A DNA stretch of 64,000 nucleotides from the NCBI GenBank assembly GCA_018970445.1, contig JAGWWF010000013.1, forward strand, positions 1-64,000, written 5' to 3'. The DNA comes from Alphaproteobacteria bacterium (GTDB lineage Bacteria > Pseudomonadota > Alphaproteobacteria > Sphingomonadales > Sphingomonadaceae). A program made the position numbers and the translations under genes. Within the stretch, counting starts at the first letter, position 1; each line of letters begins with the position of its first letter. Below, in pieces: positions 53,629 to 62,592 of the stretch. The notes beneath the pieces are model-generated. The model had not been told where the DNA came from, made no database searches, and saw only the letters and a program-made list of their open reading frames with translations.

Positions 53629-54525
53629 ATGACGATTAGCTTTGAAGGTCGTGTTGCCATTGTCACCGGGGCTGGTGGCGGCCTTGGCCGGGCCTATGCC
53701 CTTGATCTGGCACGGCGCGGGGCCAAGGTGGTGGTGAATGATCTGGGCGGTGCCCGCGATGGTTCGGGCGCGTCGCTGTCGGCCGCGCAGGCCGTGGTGG
53801 ACGAAATTCATGCCATGGGCGGCGAGGCGATGGCCAATGGGGCCAGCGTCACCGACATGGCGGCGGTGGAAAAGATGGTGGCCAACGTCAAGGAACGCTG
53901 GGGCCGCATCGACATCCTGATCAACAATGCCGGCATCCTGCGCGACAAGACCTTCGTGAAGATGACGCTGGATGATTTCCGCACCGTGATCGACGTGCAC
54001 CTGATGGGCAGCGTCAACTGCACCAAGGCGGTGTGGGAACTGATGCGCGAACAGGCCTATGGCCGCATCCTGATGACCACCAGCTCAACCGGCCTGTATG
54101 GCAATTTCGGCCAGGCCAATTATGGCGCGGCCAAGCTGGCGCTGGTTGGCCTGATGAAGACGCTGGCGCTGGAAGGCGCCAAGTATAATGTCCATGTCAA
54201 CACCATCGCGCCGCTGGCCGCCACCCGCATGACCGAAGATCTGATGCCACCGGCCATGCTGGAAAAGATGGGCCCGGAAACCGTGGTGCCGGCCAGCGTG
54301 TATCTGGTGTCGCAAGAGGCGCCGACCAATGTGATCCTGAATGCCGGTGGCGGCGGGATCGAGCGGGCCTATGTCACGCTCACCCGCGGCATCCATCTTT
54401 CACCCGATGAACTGACCGCCGAAACCGTGGCCGCCCGCTTTGCCGAGATCAGCGACCGCACCGGCGAACTGGCACCCGACAGCGGCAGCGCCCAGGCGCA
54501 GACCGCGCTGGGCGGGGCGCGCTGA
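53629..54525 (+). CDS. short-chain dehydrogenase, HSD17B4/multifunctional-enzyme-like
   Basis: 298 residues. The FEGRVAIVTGAGGGLGRAYAL start, VVVNDLGG and the YGAAK active site near 164 match the dehydrogenase domain of peroxisomal multifunctional enzyme 2. That domain oxidises (3R)-hydroxyacyl-CoA. The C-terminal 60 residues (AYVTLTRGIHLSPDELTAE) are also typical of that branch. Stand-alone bacterial versions are common in alphaproteobacteria with fatty-acid or steroid catabolism. GGGGGA lies about 10 bases upstream. Substrate by family only. Confidence 0.82.
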   Translation: MTISFEGRVAIVTGAGGGLGRAYALDLARRGAKVVVNDLGGARDGSGASLSAAQAVVDEIHAMGGEAMANGASVTDMAAVEKMVANVKERWGRIDILINNAGILRDKTFVKMTLDDFRTVIDVHLMGSVNCTKAVWELMREQAYGRILMTTSSTGLYGNFGQANYGAAKLALVGLMKTLALEGAKYNVHVNTIAPLAATRMTEDLMPPAMLEKMGPETVVPASVYLVSQEAPTNVILNAGGGGIERAYVTLTRGIHLSPDELTAETVAARFAEISDRTGELAPDSGSAQAQTALGGAR

Positions 54526-54535
54526 CGACGGCTTG

Positions 54536-54560
54536 ATCCTCCCCCCAATGGGGGGAGGAT
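54536..54560. terminator. bidirectional hairpin between convergent genes
   Basis: ATCCTCCCCCC, loop AAT, GGGGGGAGGAT: a perfect 11-bp stem placed between the stops of the SDR and the DUF2794 gene. It has no T-tract, so it may also be an unrelated repeat. Confidence 0.55.
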
Positions 54561-54562
54561 GT

Positions 54563-54910
54563 TCAGCCTTCCACCGCCTTGAGCAGGCGGCGTTCCAGCA
54601 CGGCGAGCACGCTGGCCAGTTCATGGCCGCGCTTCAGGATCACGCCGCCTTCGCCATAGAGGATCCATTCGCCCTGCCGGCTGCGCAGCGCTGGGTCCTT
54701 CACCAGCCGCACCTCCGGATTTTCGGCGGTGCGGCGAAAGGCGGAAAAGCTGGCGAATTTCGGGCCCATTTCCAGGCCATAATCACGCCACAGGCCAGCG
54801 GCGACCATGCGGCCATATAATGACATGATGCGGTCAAGCTCTGGCCGGGTGAAGGCCACCTGCGGCGCGCGCTGGCTGCCGGCGATGGCGAACGGGATGA
54901 TGTTGCTCAC
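54563..54910 (-). CDS. DUF2794 family protein
   Basis: 115 residues. The pattern FTRPELDRIMSLYGRMVAAG, WRDYGLEMG and RLVKDPALRSRQGEWILYGEG fits the alphaproteobacterial DUF2794 family, which has no known function. Soluble, no signal peptide. It stands 31 bp downstream of the serine acetyltransferase gene on the same strand and may be co-transcribed. It is useful as a lineage marker. Confidence 0.8.
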   Translation of the reverse strand: MSNIIPFAIAGSQRAPQVAFTRPELDRIMSLYGRMVAAGLWRDYGLEMGPKFASFSAFRRTAENPEVRLVKDPALRSRQGEWILYGEGGVILKRGHELASVLAVLERRLLKAVEG

Positions 54911-54941
54911 CGGCCAAGAGTGGCGCTGTGGCCGGCGCCGG

Positions 54942-55628
54942 TCAACCCGCCTGGCTGGAGTTGCGCGGCCGGCGCGCCTCTTCGCGGGTCAGTTCGTCCA
55001 GCCGGGCCTTCAGCACCTCCATCTCGCAGCGCAGCAGTTCCAGCTTTTGCGTTTCGGGATCGAATTTCTGCGCGCATGGCGTGCCATAGGGCAGGAACGG
55101 CTTCACATAATCTTCCGCCGCCATCACCACCGGCCGCGCCGGGATGCCCACCATGGTCGCGCCTTCGGCAACATCGCGGGTGACAACCGCATTGGCGCCG
55201 ATGCGGGCATTGGCGCCCACGGTGATCGGCCCCAGCACCTGCGCGCCCGAACCGATGATCGCGCCATCCAGGATGGTGGGGTGGCGTTTGCCGCCCACCC
55301 CGCCCGACGGATCGGTGCCGCCCAGGGTCACGCATTGATAGATGGTGACATTGTCGCCAATCTCGGCCGTCTCGCCAATCACCACAAAGCCGTGATCGAT
55401 GAAGAAGTTGCGGCCGATGCGGGCACCGGGGTGAATATCGATGGCGGTGAGGAAGCGGCTGGTGTGGTTGACCAGCCGGGCCAGGAAAAAGAAGCGGCCC
55501 CGGAACAGGCCATGGGCAATGCGGTGCAGGCCCAGCGCCCAGACACCGGGATAGGTGAGGATTTCCAGCCGGCCGCGCGGCGCCGGATCGCGCTGCTTCA
55601 CCGAATCAAGAAAGGCGATCAACCCCAT
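54942..55628 (-). CDS. cysE: serine O-acetyltransferase
   Basis: 228 residues of the short (EpsC-like) CysE form. The N-terminal helices are brief ([16 protein letters not shown]). The hexapeptide domain has [20 protein letters not shown] with the catalytic histidine and [20 protein letters not shown]. The end is a charged probable coiled coil ([20 protein letters not shown]). It makes O-acetylserine for cysteine synthesis. The ATG is favoured over an upstream GTG because GGAG is 7 bases before it. Confidence 0.88.
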   Translation of the reverse strand: MGLIAFLDSVKQRDPAPRGRLEILTYPGVWALGLHRIAHGLFRGRFFFLARLVNHTSRFLTAIDIHPGARIGRNFFIDHGFVVIGETAEIGDNVTIYQCVTLGGTDPSGGVGGKRHPTILDGAIIGSGAQVLGPITVGANARIGANAVVTRDVAEGATMVGIPARPVVMAAEDYVKPFLPYGTPCAQKFDPETQKLELLRCEMEVLKARLDELTREEARRPRNSSQAG

Positions 55629-55695
55629 GCTCACTCTCCGCCGCCGGTGGTGCGCCGGCCGGTGATTTGAGCGCCACTTAACGCATCAGACGGCA

Positions 55696-55730
55696 AAAGG
55701 CCAGCCATCCCGGCGGGATGACTGACCTTT
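55696..55730 (-). terminator. Rho-independent terminator of ahpD
   Basis: On the minus strand a 17-bp stem with G-T pairs (AAAGGTCAGTCATCCCG against CGGGATGGCTGGCCTTT) has a one-base gap, too tight for a true loop, so the tip opens. It ends in TTTT. It begins 25 bp after the ahpD stop. Confidence 0.7.
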
Positions 55731-55754
55731 CATGTGGTTGCCGCGTGGGCGCCG

Positions 55755-56273
55755 TTACAGCGCCTGGAGGGTGCGGGCCACCGCGTGCACCACGGCGGCG
55801 ATGCGCACCGCGGCCTGGATCTTGTCGGCCCCCACACCGTGCTGGGCCAGCACCTTGTCGTGCGCGTCGATGCACATGCCGCAGCCGTTGACGGCGGACA
55901 CCGCCAGGCTGAACAGCTCGAAATCGGCCTTTTCAATGCCGGGCGCACCGATGACGTTCATGCGCAGCTTGGCCGGCATCGTCTTGTAATCGGGGCGCGA
56001 CGCCATGTAGGTGAAGCGGTAGTAGATGTTGTTCATCGCCATGATGCTGGCGGCGGCCTTGGCGGCGGTCAGCGCTTCGGTCGAAAGTTTCGCAGCCGCT
56101 TCGGCTTCCACCGCATCGATCAGCGGCTTGTGGGCGCAGGCATGGGCGACGGCCACCAGCGTGCCCCACTTCTGCTGATCGTTGAGCAATTGCTCGGTGA
56201 GCAGGCTGGAGACGTTGAGGCGCAGATCCTTGGCATAGTCCGGCAAGGTCTTGGCGAGTTCGGAAAACAGCAT
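55755..56273 (-). CDS. ahpD: alkylhydroperoxidase AhpD
   Basis: 172 residues, all-alpha. The catalytic set matches mycobacterial AhpD shifted by one: E119, C131 and C134 (NGCGMCIDAHD), and H138. AhpD passes electrons from lipoamide-linked carriers to AhpC and has weak peroxidase activity itself. It is downstream of ahpC on the same strand with a 166-bp gap filled by a palindromic repeat, and ends at a terminator. Probably OxyR-controlled with ahpC. Confidence 0.92.
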   Translation of the reverse strand: MLFSELAKTLPDYAKDLRLNVSSLLTEQLLNDQQKWGTLVAVAHACAHKPLIDAVEAEAAAKLSTEALTAAKAAASIMAMNNIYYRFTYMASRPDYKTMPAKLRMNVIGAPGIEKADFELFSLAVSAVNGCGMCIDAHDKVLAQHGVGADKIQAAVRIAAVVHAVARTLQAL

Positions 56274-56286
56274 GGGTGCTCCTCAA

Positions 56287-56435
56287 AACCCCTCTCCCTT
56301 CAGGGGAGAGGGCGGGGCCCGCGCGCGCGACGCGCGGGAGGGTGAGGGAGAGCGGGGGGAGGCTGCGCACACGGCCCAGCCCCTCACCCCGCTCAGCTTC
56401 GCTGAGTCGCCCTCTCCCCAAATGGGAGAGGGGTT
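56287..56435. repeat. 149-bp MITE-like palindromic element between ahpC and ahpD
   Basis: Terminal inverted repeats of 12 bp are exact: AACCCCTCTCCC at 56287-56298 and GGGAGAGGGGTT at 56424-56435. Inner hairpins include CCCTCTCCC with GGGAGAGGG near the left end and CTCAGC-TTC-GCTGAG near 56392. CCTCA at 56281-56285 recurs at 56438-56442 and could be a target duplication, though the right copy includes the ahpC stop. C/T-rich repeats like this are known between genes of many proteobacteria. Confidence 0.7.
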
Positions 56436-56439
56436 GGCC

Positions 56440-56988
56440 TCAGGCCGCCGGCTTCAGGGTCTCTTGCCCTTCGCTCCAGTTGCACGGGCACAGTTCGTCG
56501 GTCTGCAGCGCATCCAGGATGCGCAGGGTTTCGGCCGGGTTGCGGCCGACGTTCAGGCCGTTGACCGTGATGTGCTGGATGACGTTTTCCGGATCGATGA
56601 TGAAGGTGGCGCGCAGCGGCACGCCGGCACCGGCAACGATGATGCCCAGCGCATCGGCCAGCAGCTTGGAATTGTCGGCCAGCCAGGGGAAATCGCAGGC
56701 GGCCAGACGCTCGTCGCTCTTGCGCCAGGCGAAGTGGACGAAATCGGTGTCGGTCGACGCGCCGATCAGCACGGCGTCACGATCCTCGAAATCACCCTTC
56801 AGCTCGCCATAGCCGATGATTTCGGTCGGGCAGACGAAGGTGAAATCCTTGGGCCAGTAAAACAGGATCTTCCACTTGCCGGGATAGGCGGTGGTGATGT
56901 CCAGCGTTTCGCCGGCCGGCAGCGCGGCAATGCCCTGCTGCACCGGAAGATCGAAGGAGGGGATGGTATCGCCAACGGTCAGCGCCAT
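56440..56988 (-). CDS. ahpC: peroxiredoxin AhpC
   Basis: 182 residues. The peroxidatic cysteine is C53 in FTFVCPTE; a CPC pair near the end (C167, C169 in ELCPCNW) marks the AhpD-dependent type known from mycobacteria. It reduces H2O2, organic peroxides and peroxynitrite. AAGGA precedes the ATG by 9 bases. Divergent from oxyR across 132 bp. The stop lies directly beside the palindromic repeat, which may have inserted there. Confidence 0.92.
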   Translation of the reverse strand: MALTVGDTIPSFDLPVQQGIAALPAGETLDITTAYPGKWKILFYWPKDFTFVCPTEIIGYGELKGDFEDRDAVLIGASTDTDFVHFAWRKSDERLAACDFPWLADNSKLLADALGIIVAGAGVPLRATFIIDPENVIQHITVNGLNVGRNPAETLRILDALQTDELCPCNWSEGQETLKPAA

Positions 56989-57070
56989 GGGTCGGGTCCT
57001 TGCTTGGGGGGTTGAATTTCGTCCGGCCCGGGGTGTTCGGCTGGCCGGCGAGTTGCGCAATGACGCGGGG

Positions 57071-57120
57071 AGAGATAGAAATCCAATCGATAATATCGGT
57101 GTGACAAATCGAATCTGTCG
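57071..57120. promoter_or_regulatory. probable OxyR-binding region between ahpC and oxyR
   Basis: An AT-rich stretch just before oxyR contains the dyad CGATAATATCG (57088-57098), an ATAG at 57075-57078 and further ATCGA repeats. The spacing resembles LysR/OxyR tandem half-sites, but no full ATAG-N7-CTAT pair is intact. The site would serve both divergent genes. Confidence 0.5.
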
Positions 57121-58029
57121 ATGACGGCCTTTCAACCCACGCTGAAGCAGCTGCAATATCTGACAAGCCTGCACATTCACGGCCATTTCGGCCGCGCGGC
57201 AGAGGCGTGCTTTGTCACCCAGTCCACCCTGTCGGCCGGTCTGGCCGAACTGGAATCGCTGCTGGGCGTGCGGCTGGTGGAACGCAACCGCCGCGTGGTG
57301 CGCTTCACGCCCATGGGTGAACGCGTGGTGGCCAAGGCCTATGGCGTGCTGCGCGAGGCCGATGAGCTGGTGGGCCTGACCGTGGGCGGCGACAAGCCGC
57401 TGGCCGGGCCGCTGCGGCTGGGGGTGATCCCCACCATCGCGCCCTTCCTGCTGCCGCGCATCATGGCCGGCATCCGCGCCGATTATCCCGATCTGAAGCT
57501 GTATCTGCGCGAGGAGATGAGCGGCCCGGCCACCGAGGCGTTGAGCCGCGGCATGCTGGATGCGGTGTTGCTGGCGCTGCCGTGGGACACGGCGGGATTG
57601 GCGGCGCTGCCGCTGGCCGATGATCCCTTCTTCCTGGTGTTTGCGCCTGGCGATCTGCCCGATCCGCCGCCGTCGGTGGCGCCCGATTCGATCGATGCGC
57701 AGCAATTGCTGCTGCTGGAAGACGGGCATTGCCTGAAGGATCAGGCGCTTTCGGCCTGTGGCCGGCCGGAGTTGCGCGCCGATCCGGCGCATCGCGGCAC
57801 CAGCCTGGTGACCCTGGTGGAAATGGTGGCGGGTGGCCTTGGGCAGACATTGATGCCGAAACTGGCGCTGGATGCCGGGATCATCGCCCACACCCGCCTG
57901 ATCGCGCGGCCGGTTTCCGGCGGAAATGCCGCGCGCACCCTGGCGCTGGTGTGGCGGCAGGGATCCCCGCGTGAAGCCGAATTCCGCCTGCTGGGCGCGG
58001 CAATAGTGGCAGGATTGGCGCAGGCGTAA
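57121..58029 (+). CDS. oxyR: hydrogen-peroxide sensor LysR regulator
   Basis: 302 residues. The N-terminal helix-turn-helix is FGRAAEACFVTQSTLSAGLAELE. The redox cysteines C204 and C213 lie in EDGHCLKDQALSAC with the same spacing as E. coli C199/C208, so disulfide sensing is expected. It activates ahpC/ahpD and represses itself in other bacteria. The ATG follows the divergent control region directly, without a strong ribosome site. Confidence 0.92.
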   Translation: MTAFQPTLKQLQYLTSLHIHGHFGRAAEACFVTQSTLSAGLAELESLLGVRLVERNRRVVRFTPMGERVVAKAYGVLREADELVGLTVGGDKPLAGPLRLGVIPTIAPFLLPRIMAGIRADYPDLKLYLREEMSGPATEALSRGMLDAVLLALPWDTAGLAALPLADDPFFLVFAPGDLPDPPPSVAPDSIDAQQLLLLEDGHCLKDQALSACGRPELRADPAHRGTSLVTLVEMVAGGLGQTLMPKLALDAGIIAHTRLIARPVSGGNAARTLALVWRQGSPREAEFRLLGAAIVAGLAQA

Positions 58030-58073
58030 TGCCCGGCTATGCTGGGCGCGATCGATATTGGGGAGTGACGGGC

Positions 58074-59048
58074 ATGAAGGCCGTGCTGTGCGTTGAACAT
58101 GGGCCGCCAGAACAGCTGGTGGTGCGCGATGTGCCGGTGCCGGAACCGGGCAAGGGCCAGGTGCGCATTTCGGTGAAGGCGGTTGGGGTGAATTTTCCCG
58201 ACACGCTGATCATCCGGAATCTCTATCAGTTCAAACCAGCGCTGCCGTTCAGCCCCGGCGGTGAATGCGCCGGCGTGGTGAGCGCGGTGGGCGAGGGCGT
58301 GGCCGATGTGGCGGTGGGCGATCATGTGATCGCCATGATCGGGCACGGCGCCATGGCCGAAGAGGCGATCGCCAATCGCGGCCAGGTGGTGAAGATGCCG
58401 CCGGGCATGCCGTTCGATGTCGCCGCCGGCTTCACCATGACCTATGGCACCAGCCACCATGCCCTGAAACAGCGCGGCGCGCTGAAACCGGGCGAGACGC
58501 TGCTGGTGCTGGGCGCGGCCGGCGGCGTGGGCCTGACCGCGGTGGAACTGGGCAAGGTGATGGGCGCAAAGGTGATTGCGGCCGCCAGTTCCGATGAAAA
58601 GCTGGAATTGTGCAAGGCGATGGGCGCCGATGAGGTCATCAACTATGCCAGCGAGGATCTCAAGGATCGGGTCAAGGCCCTGACCGGTGGGCGCGGCGCC
58701 GATGTGATCTATGATCCGGTGGGCGACCGCTTTGCCGAGCCGGCGTTCCGCGGCATCGCCTGGAACGGCCGCTATCTGGTGATCGGCTTTGCCGCCGGCA
58801 CCATCCCGGCGCTGCCGCTGAACCTGCCCCTGATCAAGGGGGCCAGCATTGTCGGCGTGTTCTGGGGGGCCTTCACCCAGGCCGAACCCAAGGTGCATCT
58901 GGAAAACATGGCCGAACTGCTGGGCTGGTATGCCAGCGGCAAGTTGAAGCCGCATGTGTCGCGCCATTTCAGCCTGGATGAAGGGCCGCAGGCCATCCGC
59001 TGGATGATGGACAGGAAGGCGCTGGGCAAGATCGTGTTGACAATCTGA
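58074..59048 (+). CDS. NADPH:quinone oxidoreductase-like, zinc-independent MDR family
   Basis: 324 residues of the medium-chain dehydrogenase fold without the structural or catalytic zinc cysteines. Features are KAVGVNFPDTLIIR, PFSPGGECAGVV, the nucleotide motif GAAGGVGLTAVE near 149, and ADVIYDPVGD. Members reduce quinones, enoyl-thioesters or reactive carbonyls. GGGGAG precedes the ATG. It is 44 bp behind oxyR and 38 bp before an aldehyde dehydrogenase gene, suggesting a carbonyl-stress unit. Confidence 0.85.
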   Translation: MKAVLCVEHGPPEQLVVRDVPVPEPGKGQVRISVKAVGVNFPDTLIIRNLYQFKPALPFSPGGECAGVVSAVGEGVADVAVGDHVIAMIGHGAMAEEAIANRGQVVKMPPGMPFDVAAGFTMTYGTSHHALKQRGALKPGETLLVLGAAGGVGLTAVELGKVMGAKVIAAASSDEKLELCKAMGADEVINYASEDLKDRVKALTGGRGADVIYDPVGDRFAEPAFRGIAWNGRYLVIGFAAGTIPALPLNLPLIKGASIVGVFWGAFTQAEPKVHLENMAELLGWYASGKLKPHVSRHFSLDEGPQAIRWMMDRKALGKIVLTI

Positions 59049-59086
59049 TCATTGATCGGTTGGCCGCAATCGGGGGAGTGAAGGCC

Positions 59087-60529
59087 ATGGCACTGCGTGA
59101 CGTCTATCCGCTCTATCTTGCCAACCGGGCGGAGCAGCCCAACAGCGACCTGGTGGTGACCGACAAGTTCACCGGCCAGCCGGCCACGCGCGTGGCGCAG
59201 GCCGATGCCGCGATGATCGACCGGGCGATTGCCGCCGCCGTGGCTGCCGCCGCACCGATGGCGGCGATGGCCAGTTTCGAGCGCCAGGCCGTGCTGGCCC
59301 ATTGCGTGATGCGCTTTACCGAGCGTTTTGAGGAACTGGCCCATGCCCTGTGCATCGAGGCCGGCAAGCCGATCCGCGATGCGCGCGGCGAGGTGGGCCG
59401 CCTGATCGACACCTTCCGCATTGCAGCGGAAGAAAGCGTGCGGCTGTGCGGCGAAGTGCAGCCGCTCGACATTTCGGCGCGGGCGCGCGGCTATCAGGGC
59501 ATGTGGAAACGCGTGCCGATCGGGCCGTGCAGCTTCATCAGCCCGTTCAACTTTCCGCTCAACCTTGCCGCCCACAAGATCGCGCCGGCGATTGCCGTGG
59601 GCTGCCCGTTCGTGATGAAGCCGGCCAGCCGCACGCCGCTGGGCGCGATCATCATCGGCGAGGTGCTGGCCGAGACCGATCTGCCGGCGGGGGCCTTTTC
59701 GATCCTGCCCGCTGCCCGCGACGGCGCCGATCTGTTCACCACCGATGACCGGCTGAAACTGCTCAGCTTCACCGGCAGCCCGGATGTGGGCTGGGATCTG
59801 AAGGCGCGCGCCGGCAAGAAGAAGGTGGTGCTGGAACTGGGCGGCAATGCCGCGGTGATCATCATGCCCGATGCCGATCTGGACGATGCCGCCGATCGCA
59901 CCGTGTTCGGTGCCTTCTATCAATCGGGGCAAAGCTGCATCGGGGTGCAGCGCATCCTGGTGCATGATGCGGTGTATGACGCGTTCAAGGCGAAATTGGT
60001 GGAGCGCACGGCAAGGCTGATCGCCGGCGACCCGCGCGAGGAGGCGACCTTCGTGGGCCCGATGATCGACGTGAAGGAGGCCACCCGGCTGGACGGCTGG
60101 ATCAAGGAGGCGGTGGCTGGCGGCGCGACCCTGCTGTGCGGCGGCCAGCGCGACGGTGCCATGCTGGCGGCGACATTGCTGGAAGATGTGCCGAAGACGG
60201 CAAGGCTGAACACGGAAGAAGCCTTTGGCCCGGTGGCGTTCTTCACCCGCTTTTCCACCTTCGAGGATGCGCTTGCCATCGTCAACGACAGCAAGTTCGG
60301 CCTTCAGGCCGGCATCTTCACCCGCGATCTGTTCCAGATGCTGAAGGCCTGGGATCATCTGGATGTCGGCGGCGTGGTGATCAACGATGTGCCCAGCTAC
60401 CGCGTCGACAACATGCCCTATGGCGGGGTGAAGGATTCAGGCCTGGGCCGCGAAGGCGTGCGCTTTGCCATGGAGGACATGACCGAGATCCGCAATCTGG
60501 TCATCCGGCGGCGGCCGCAGGATCTGTGA
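59087..60529 (+). CDS. NAD(P)+-dependent aldehyde dehydrogenase
   Basis: 480 residues. Motifs: the PFNFPLNL stretch near 157, FTGSPDVGWDLKARAG near 230, the catalytic glutamate in LELGGNA near 252, the nucleophile C286 in QSGQSCIGVQ, and EEAFGPVAFF. It oxidises an aldehyde to the acid; the family members closest in layout include lactaldehyde and succinate-semialdehyde types. GGGGGAG lies upstream of the ATG. Likely co-transcribed with the quinone oxidoreductase. Substrate unknown. Confidence 0.88.
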   Translation: MALRDVYPLYLANRAEQPNSDLVVTDKFTGQPATRVAQADAAMIDRAIAAAVAAAAPMAAMASFERQAVLAHCVMRFTERFEELAHALCIEAGKPIRDARGEVGRLIDTFRIAAEESVRLCGEVQPLDISARARGYQGMWKRVPIGPCSFISPFNFPLNLAAHKIAPAIAVGCPFVMKPASRTPLGAIIIGEVLAETDLPAGAFSILPAARDGADLFTTDDRLKLLSFTGSPDVGWDLKARAGKKKVVLELGGNAAVIIMPDADLDDAADRTVFGAFYQSGQSCIGVQRILVHDAVYDAFKAKLVERTARLIAGDPREEATFVGPMIDVKEATRLDGWIKEAVAGGATLLCGGQRDGAMLAATLLEDVPKTARLNTEEAFGPVAFFTRFSTFEDALAIVNDSKFGLQAGIFTRDLFQMLKAWDHLDVGGVVINDVPSYRVDNMPYGGVKDSGLGREGVRFAMEDMTEIRNLVIRRRPQDL

Positions 60530-60600
60530 CGCCCGTGCTTCAGCCGCGCTTCATCAGGGCGGGGCTACCAAGCGCCGGTGCATCCTGCTAGGGCAAGTCC

Positions 60601-61395
60601 ATGCGTCGTCTTTCCCGTTCCGCCATCCTCTCGCTGGCCGTGCTGGCCCTGTTGTCGGGCTGTGCCGGCGGCGGCGGCAAGGGCAAGAAGGATCAGCGTT
60701 ACATCGCCCAGGATGTGGAAACGCTTTATTCGGCCGCCAAGCAGACGCTGGATCGCCGCCAATATCGGCTGGCCGCCGCCCAGTTTGACGAAGTCGAACG
60801 CCAGCACCCCTATAGCGTGTGGGCGCGCCGCGCGCAGTTGATGAGCGCCTTCAGCTATTTCGTGGCGGGGGAATATGCCGAATCGATCAGCGCGGCGCAG
60901 CGCTTCCTGTCGCTGCACCCCGGCAGCCGCGAGGCACCCTATGCCTATTACATGGTGGCGCTCAGCCATTACAACCAGATCATGGCCGTGGGGAAGGACC
61001 AGAAGGTCACCCAGCAGGCGCTGGACGCCCTGGGTGAACTGGTGCGGCGCTATCCCAACACCGATTATGCCGCCGATGCCCGGTTGAAGATCGATCTGGC
61101 CCGCGACCATCTGGCCGGCAAGGAGATGGACATCGGCCGCTTCTACCAGAAACAGGGCCTGTATCTGGCGGCGATCACCCGGTTCCGCACCGTGATCGAG
61201 AAATTCGACACCACCAGCCATGCGCCCGAAGCGCTGCACCGGCTGGTGGAATCCTATCTGGCGATGGGCGTGCCGGAAGAGGCAGTGAAATCGGCCGCCG
61301 TGCTGGGCAACAATTATCCCGGCTCCAAATGGTATGACCGCAGTTACCGGCTGGTCGAACGCTGGGTGCCCGACGCGGCGAAAAAGGCCGGCTGA
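60601..61395 (+). CDS. bamD: outer-membrane assembly lipoprotein BamD
   Basis: 264 residues. The lipobox LLSGC near 21 gives an outer-membrane lipoprotein after a KGKKDQ linker. TPR-like repeats follow, with LAAAQFDEVERQHPYSVWARRAQLM and YPNTDYAADARLK. The Bam complex inserts beta-barrel proteins; BamD and BamA are its essential parts. The stop shares a base with the MAPEG start (TGATG). Often found near lpxC/recN in alphaproteobacteria, which are not visible here. Confidence 0.92.
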   Translation: MRRLSRSAILSLAVLALLSGCAGGGGKGKKDQRYIAQDVETLYSAAKQTLDRRQYRLAAAQFDEVERQHPYSVWARRAQLMSAFSYFVAGEYAESISAAQRFLSLHPGSREAPYAYYMVALSHYNQIMAVGKDQKVTQQALDALGELVRRYPNTDYAADARLKIDLARDHLAGKEMDIGRFYQKQGLYLAAITRFRTVIEKFDTTSHAPEALHRLVESYLAMGVPEEAVKSAAVLGNNYPGSKWYDRSYRLVERWVPDAAKKAG

Positions 61396-61811
61396 TGCCG
61401 ATTCCGGCCACCCTGATCACCGCGGGCCTGCTGGGCCTGGTGTTCATGGCGCTGACCATCCGCGTGGTGGGCCGCCGCATGTCGGGCCAGATCATGATCG
61501 GCGATGGCGGCGATCAACAGATGCTGGAACGCATCCGCGCCCATGGCAATTTTGCCGAACATGTGCCGCTGTCGCTCGTTCTGATGGGCGGCATCGAACT
61601 GGGCATCGGCCACGGCTCGCTGTGGCTGTGGGGCATCGGGGCGGCGCTGGTGCTGGCCCGCATCGCCCACGCCATCGGCATGAGCCGGCCGGCCCCCAAC
61701 AAGTTCCGGGCCGCCGGGGCCCTGATCAGCTGGCTGGTGATCCTGGGGCTGAGCCTGTGGGCGCTGTGGCTGGGCGTGATGCCGCCGCCTTCACCCCATG
61801 ATTTCGTTTAA
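61395..61811 (+). CDS. MAPEG family membrane protein
   Basis: 138 residues with four hydrophobic spans. The ERIRAHGNFAEHVPLSLVL segment near 50 is the MAPEG signature (E-R-x-x-x-N-xx-E-xxP). Eukaryotic relatives are membrane glutathione transferases and leukotriene synthases; bacterial roles are mostly untested. It is coupled to bamD and overlaps the convergent hydrolase gene by 4 bp. Confidence 0.85.
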   Translation: MPIPATLITAGLLGLVFMALTIRVVGRRMSGQIMIGDGGDQQMLERIRAHGNFAEHVPLSLVLMGGIELGIGHGSLWLWGIGAALVLARIAHAIGMSRPAPNKFRAAGALISWLVILGLSLWALWLGVMPPPSPHDFV

Positions 61812-62470
61812 CCCAGCATCCGGTCCGCCACATAGGCGTTGGTCTGGCGTTCGCGGCCGAATGTGCTCATCGGGCCGTGGCCGGGCACGAAGGCGGTGGC
61901 ATTGCCCAGCGGCCACAGCCGGGTGGTGATGGCGGTGATCAGATCATTGTAATTGCCCCTGGGGAAATCGGTGCGGCCGATGCTGCCCTGAAACAGCACG
62001 TCGCCCACGATCGCCAGCTGCGACGGCGCGTGGTGGAACACGACATGGCCGGGCGTGTGACCGGGGCAATGATATACGTCCAGCACCAGATCACCCACCG
62101 TCACCTGATCGCCATCGAACAGCCAGCGATCGGGCGTGAAGGCGGTGGCGCCGGGCACGCCATAGGCCGCCCCTTGCGCCGGGTTCATGTCGATCCAGAA
62201 CTTGTCATCGGGGTGGGGGCCTTCGATCGGCACGCCCAGCCGCTCGGCCAGCACGCCGGCCAGGCCACAATGATCGATATGGCCGTGGGTGATCAGCAGC
62301 TTCTCGATGGTCACGCCCTGTTCGGCTGCCACCCCCAGCAGACGATCCAGATCGCCGCCGGGATCGGTGAAGGCGCCGCGCATGGTGTTGGTGCACCAGA
62401 TCAGGGTGCAGTTCTGTTGCAGCGGCGTCACCGGCACGATCACGGCCTGCAGGGGCGGTTTGGCGTTCAT
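61808..62470 (-). CDS. metallo-beta-lactamase-fold hydrolase (YcbL/GloB-like)
   Basis: 220 residues. The metal motif is THGHIDHCG near 65, a further histidine is in CPGHTPGHVVFH near 141, and the aspartate is in IVGDVLFQGSIGRTDF. The layout matches the short glyoxalase II-like hydrolases (YcbL type) that cleave thioesters such as S-lactoylglutathione. The ATG at 62470 (MNAKPP) is chosen because the upstream extension lacks homology. Cytoplasmic. Confidence 0.85.
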   Translation of the reverse strand: MNAKPPLQAVIVPVTPLQQNCTLIWCTNTMRGAFTDPGGDLDRLLGVAAEQGVTIEKLLITHGHIDHCGLAGVLAERLGVPIEGPHPDDKFWIDMNPAQGAAYGVPGATAFTPDRWLFDGDQVTVGDLVLDVYHCPGHTPGHVVFHHAPSQLAIVGDVLFQGSIGRTDFPRGNYNDLITAITTRLWPLGNATAFVPGHGPMSTFGRERQTNAYVADRMLG

Positions 62471-62592
62471 GGCCAGCAGCGTTGCCAAAGCCTTCGCTTC
62501 GGCGCAACCCATCACAGCTTGCGGTTCCGTAATGATACGGGCTTGCGCCCACCTGCTAGCCTGCGCCTTGATGGGCTGGGAGGTTTGATCGG

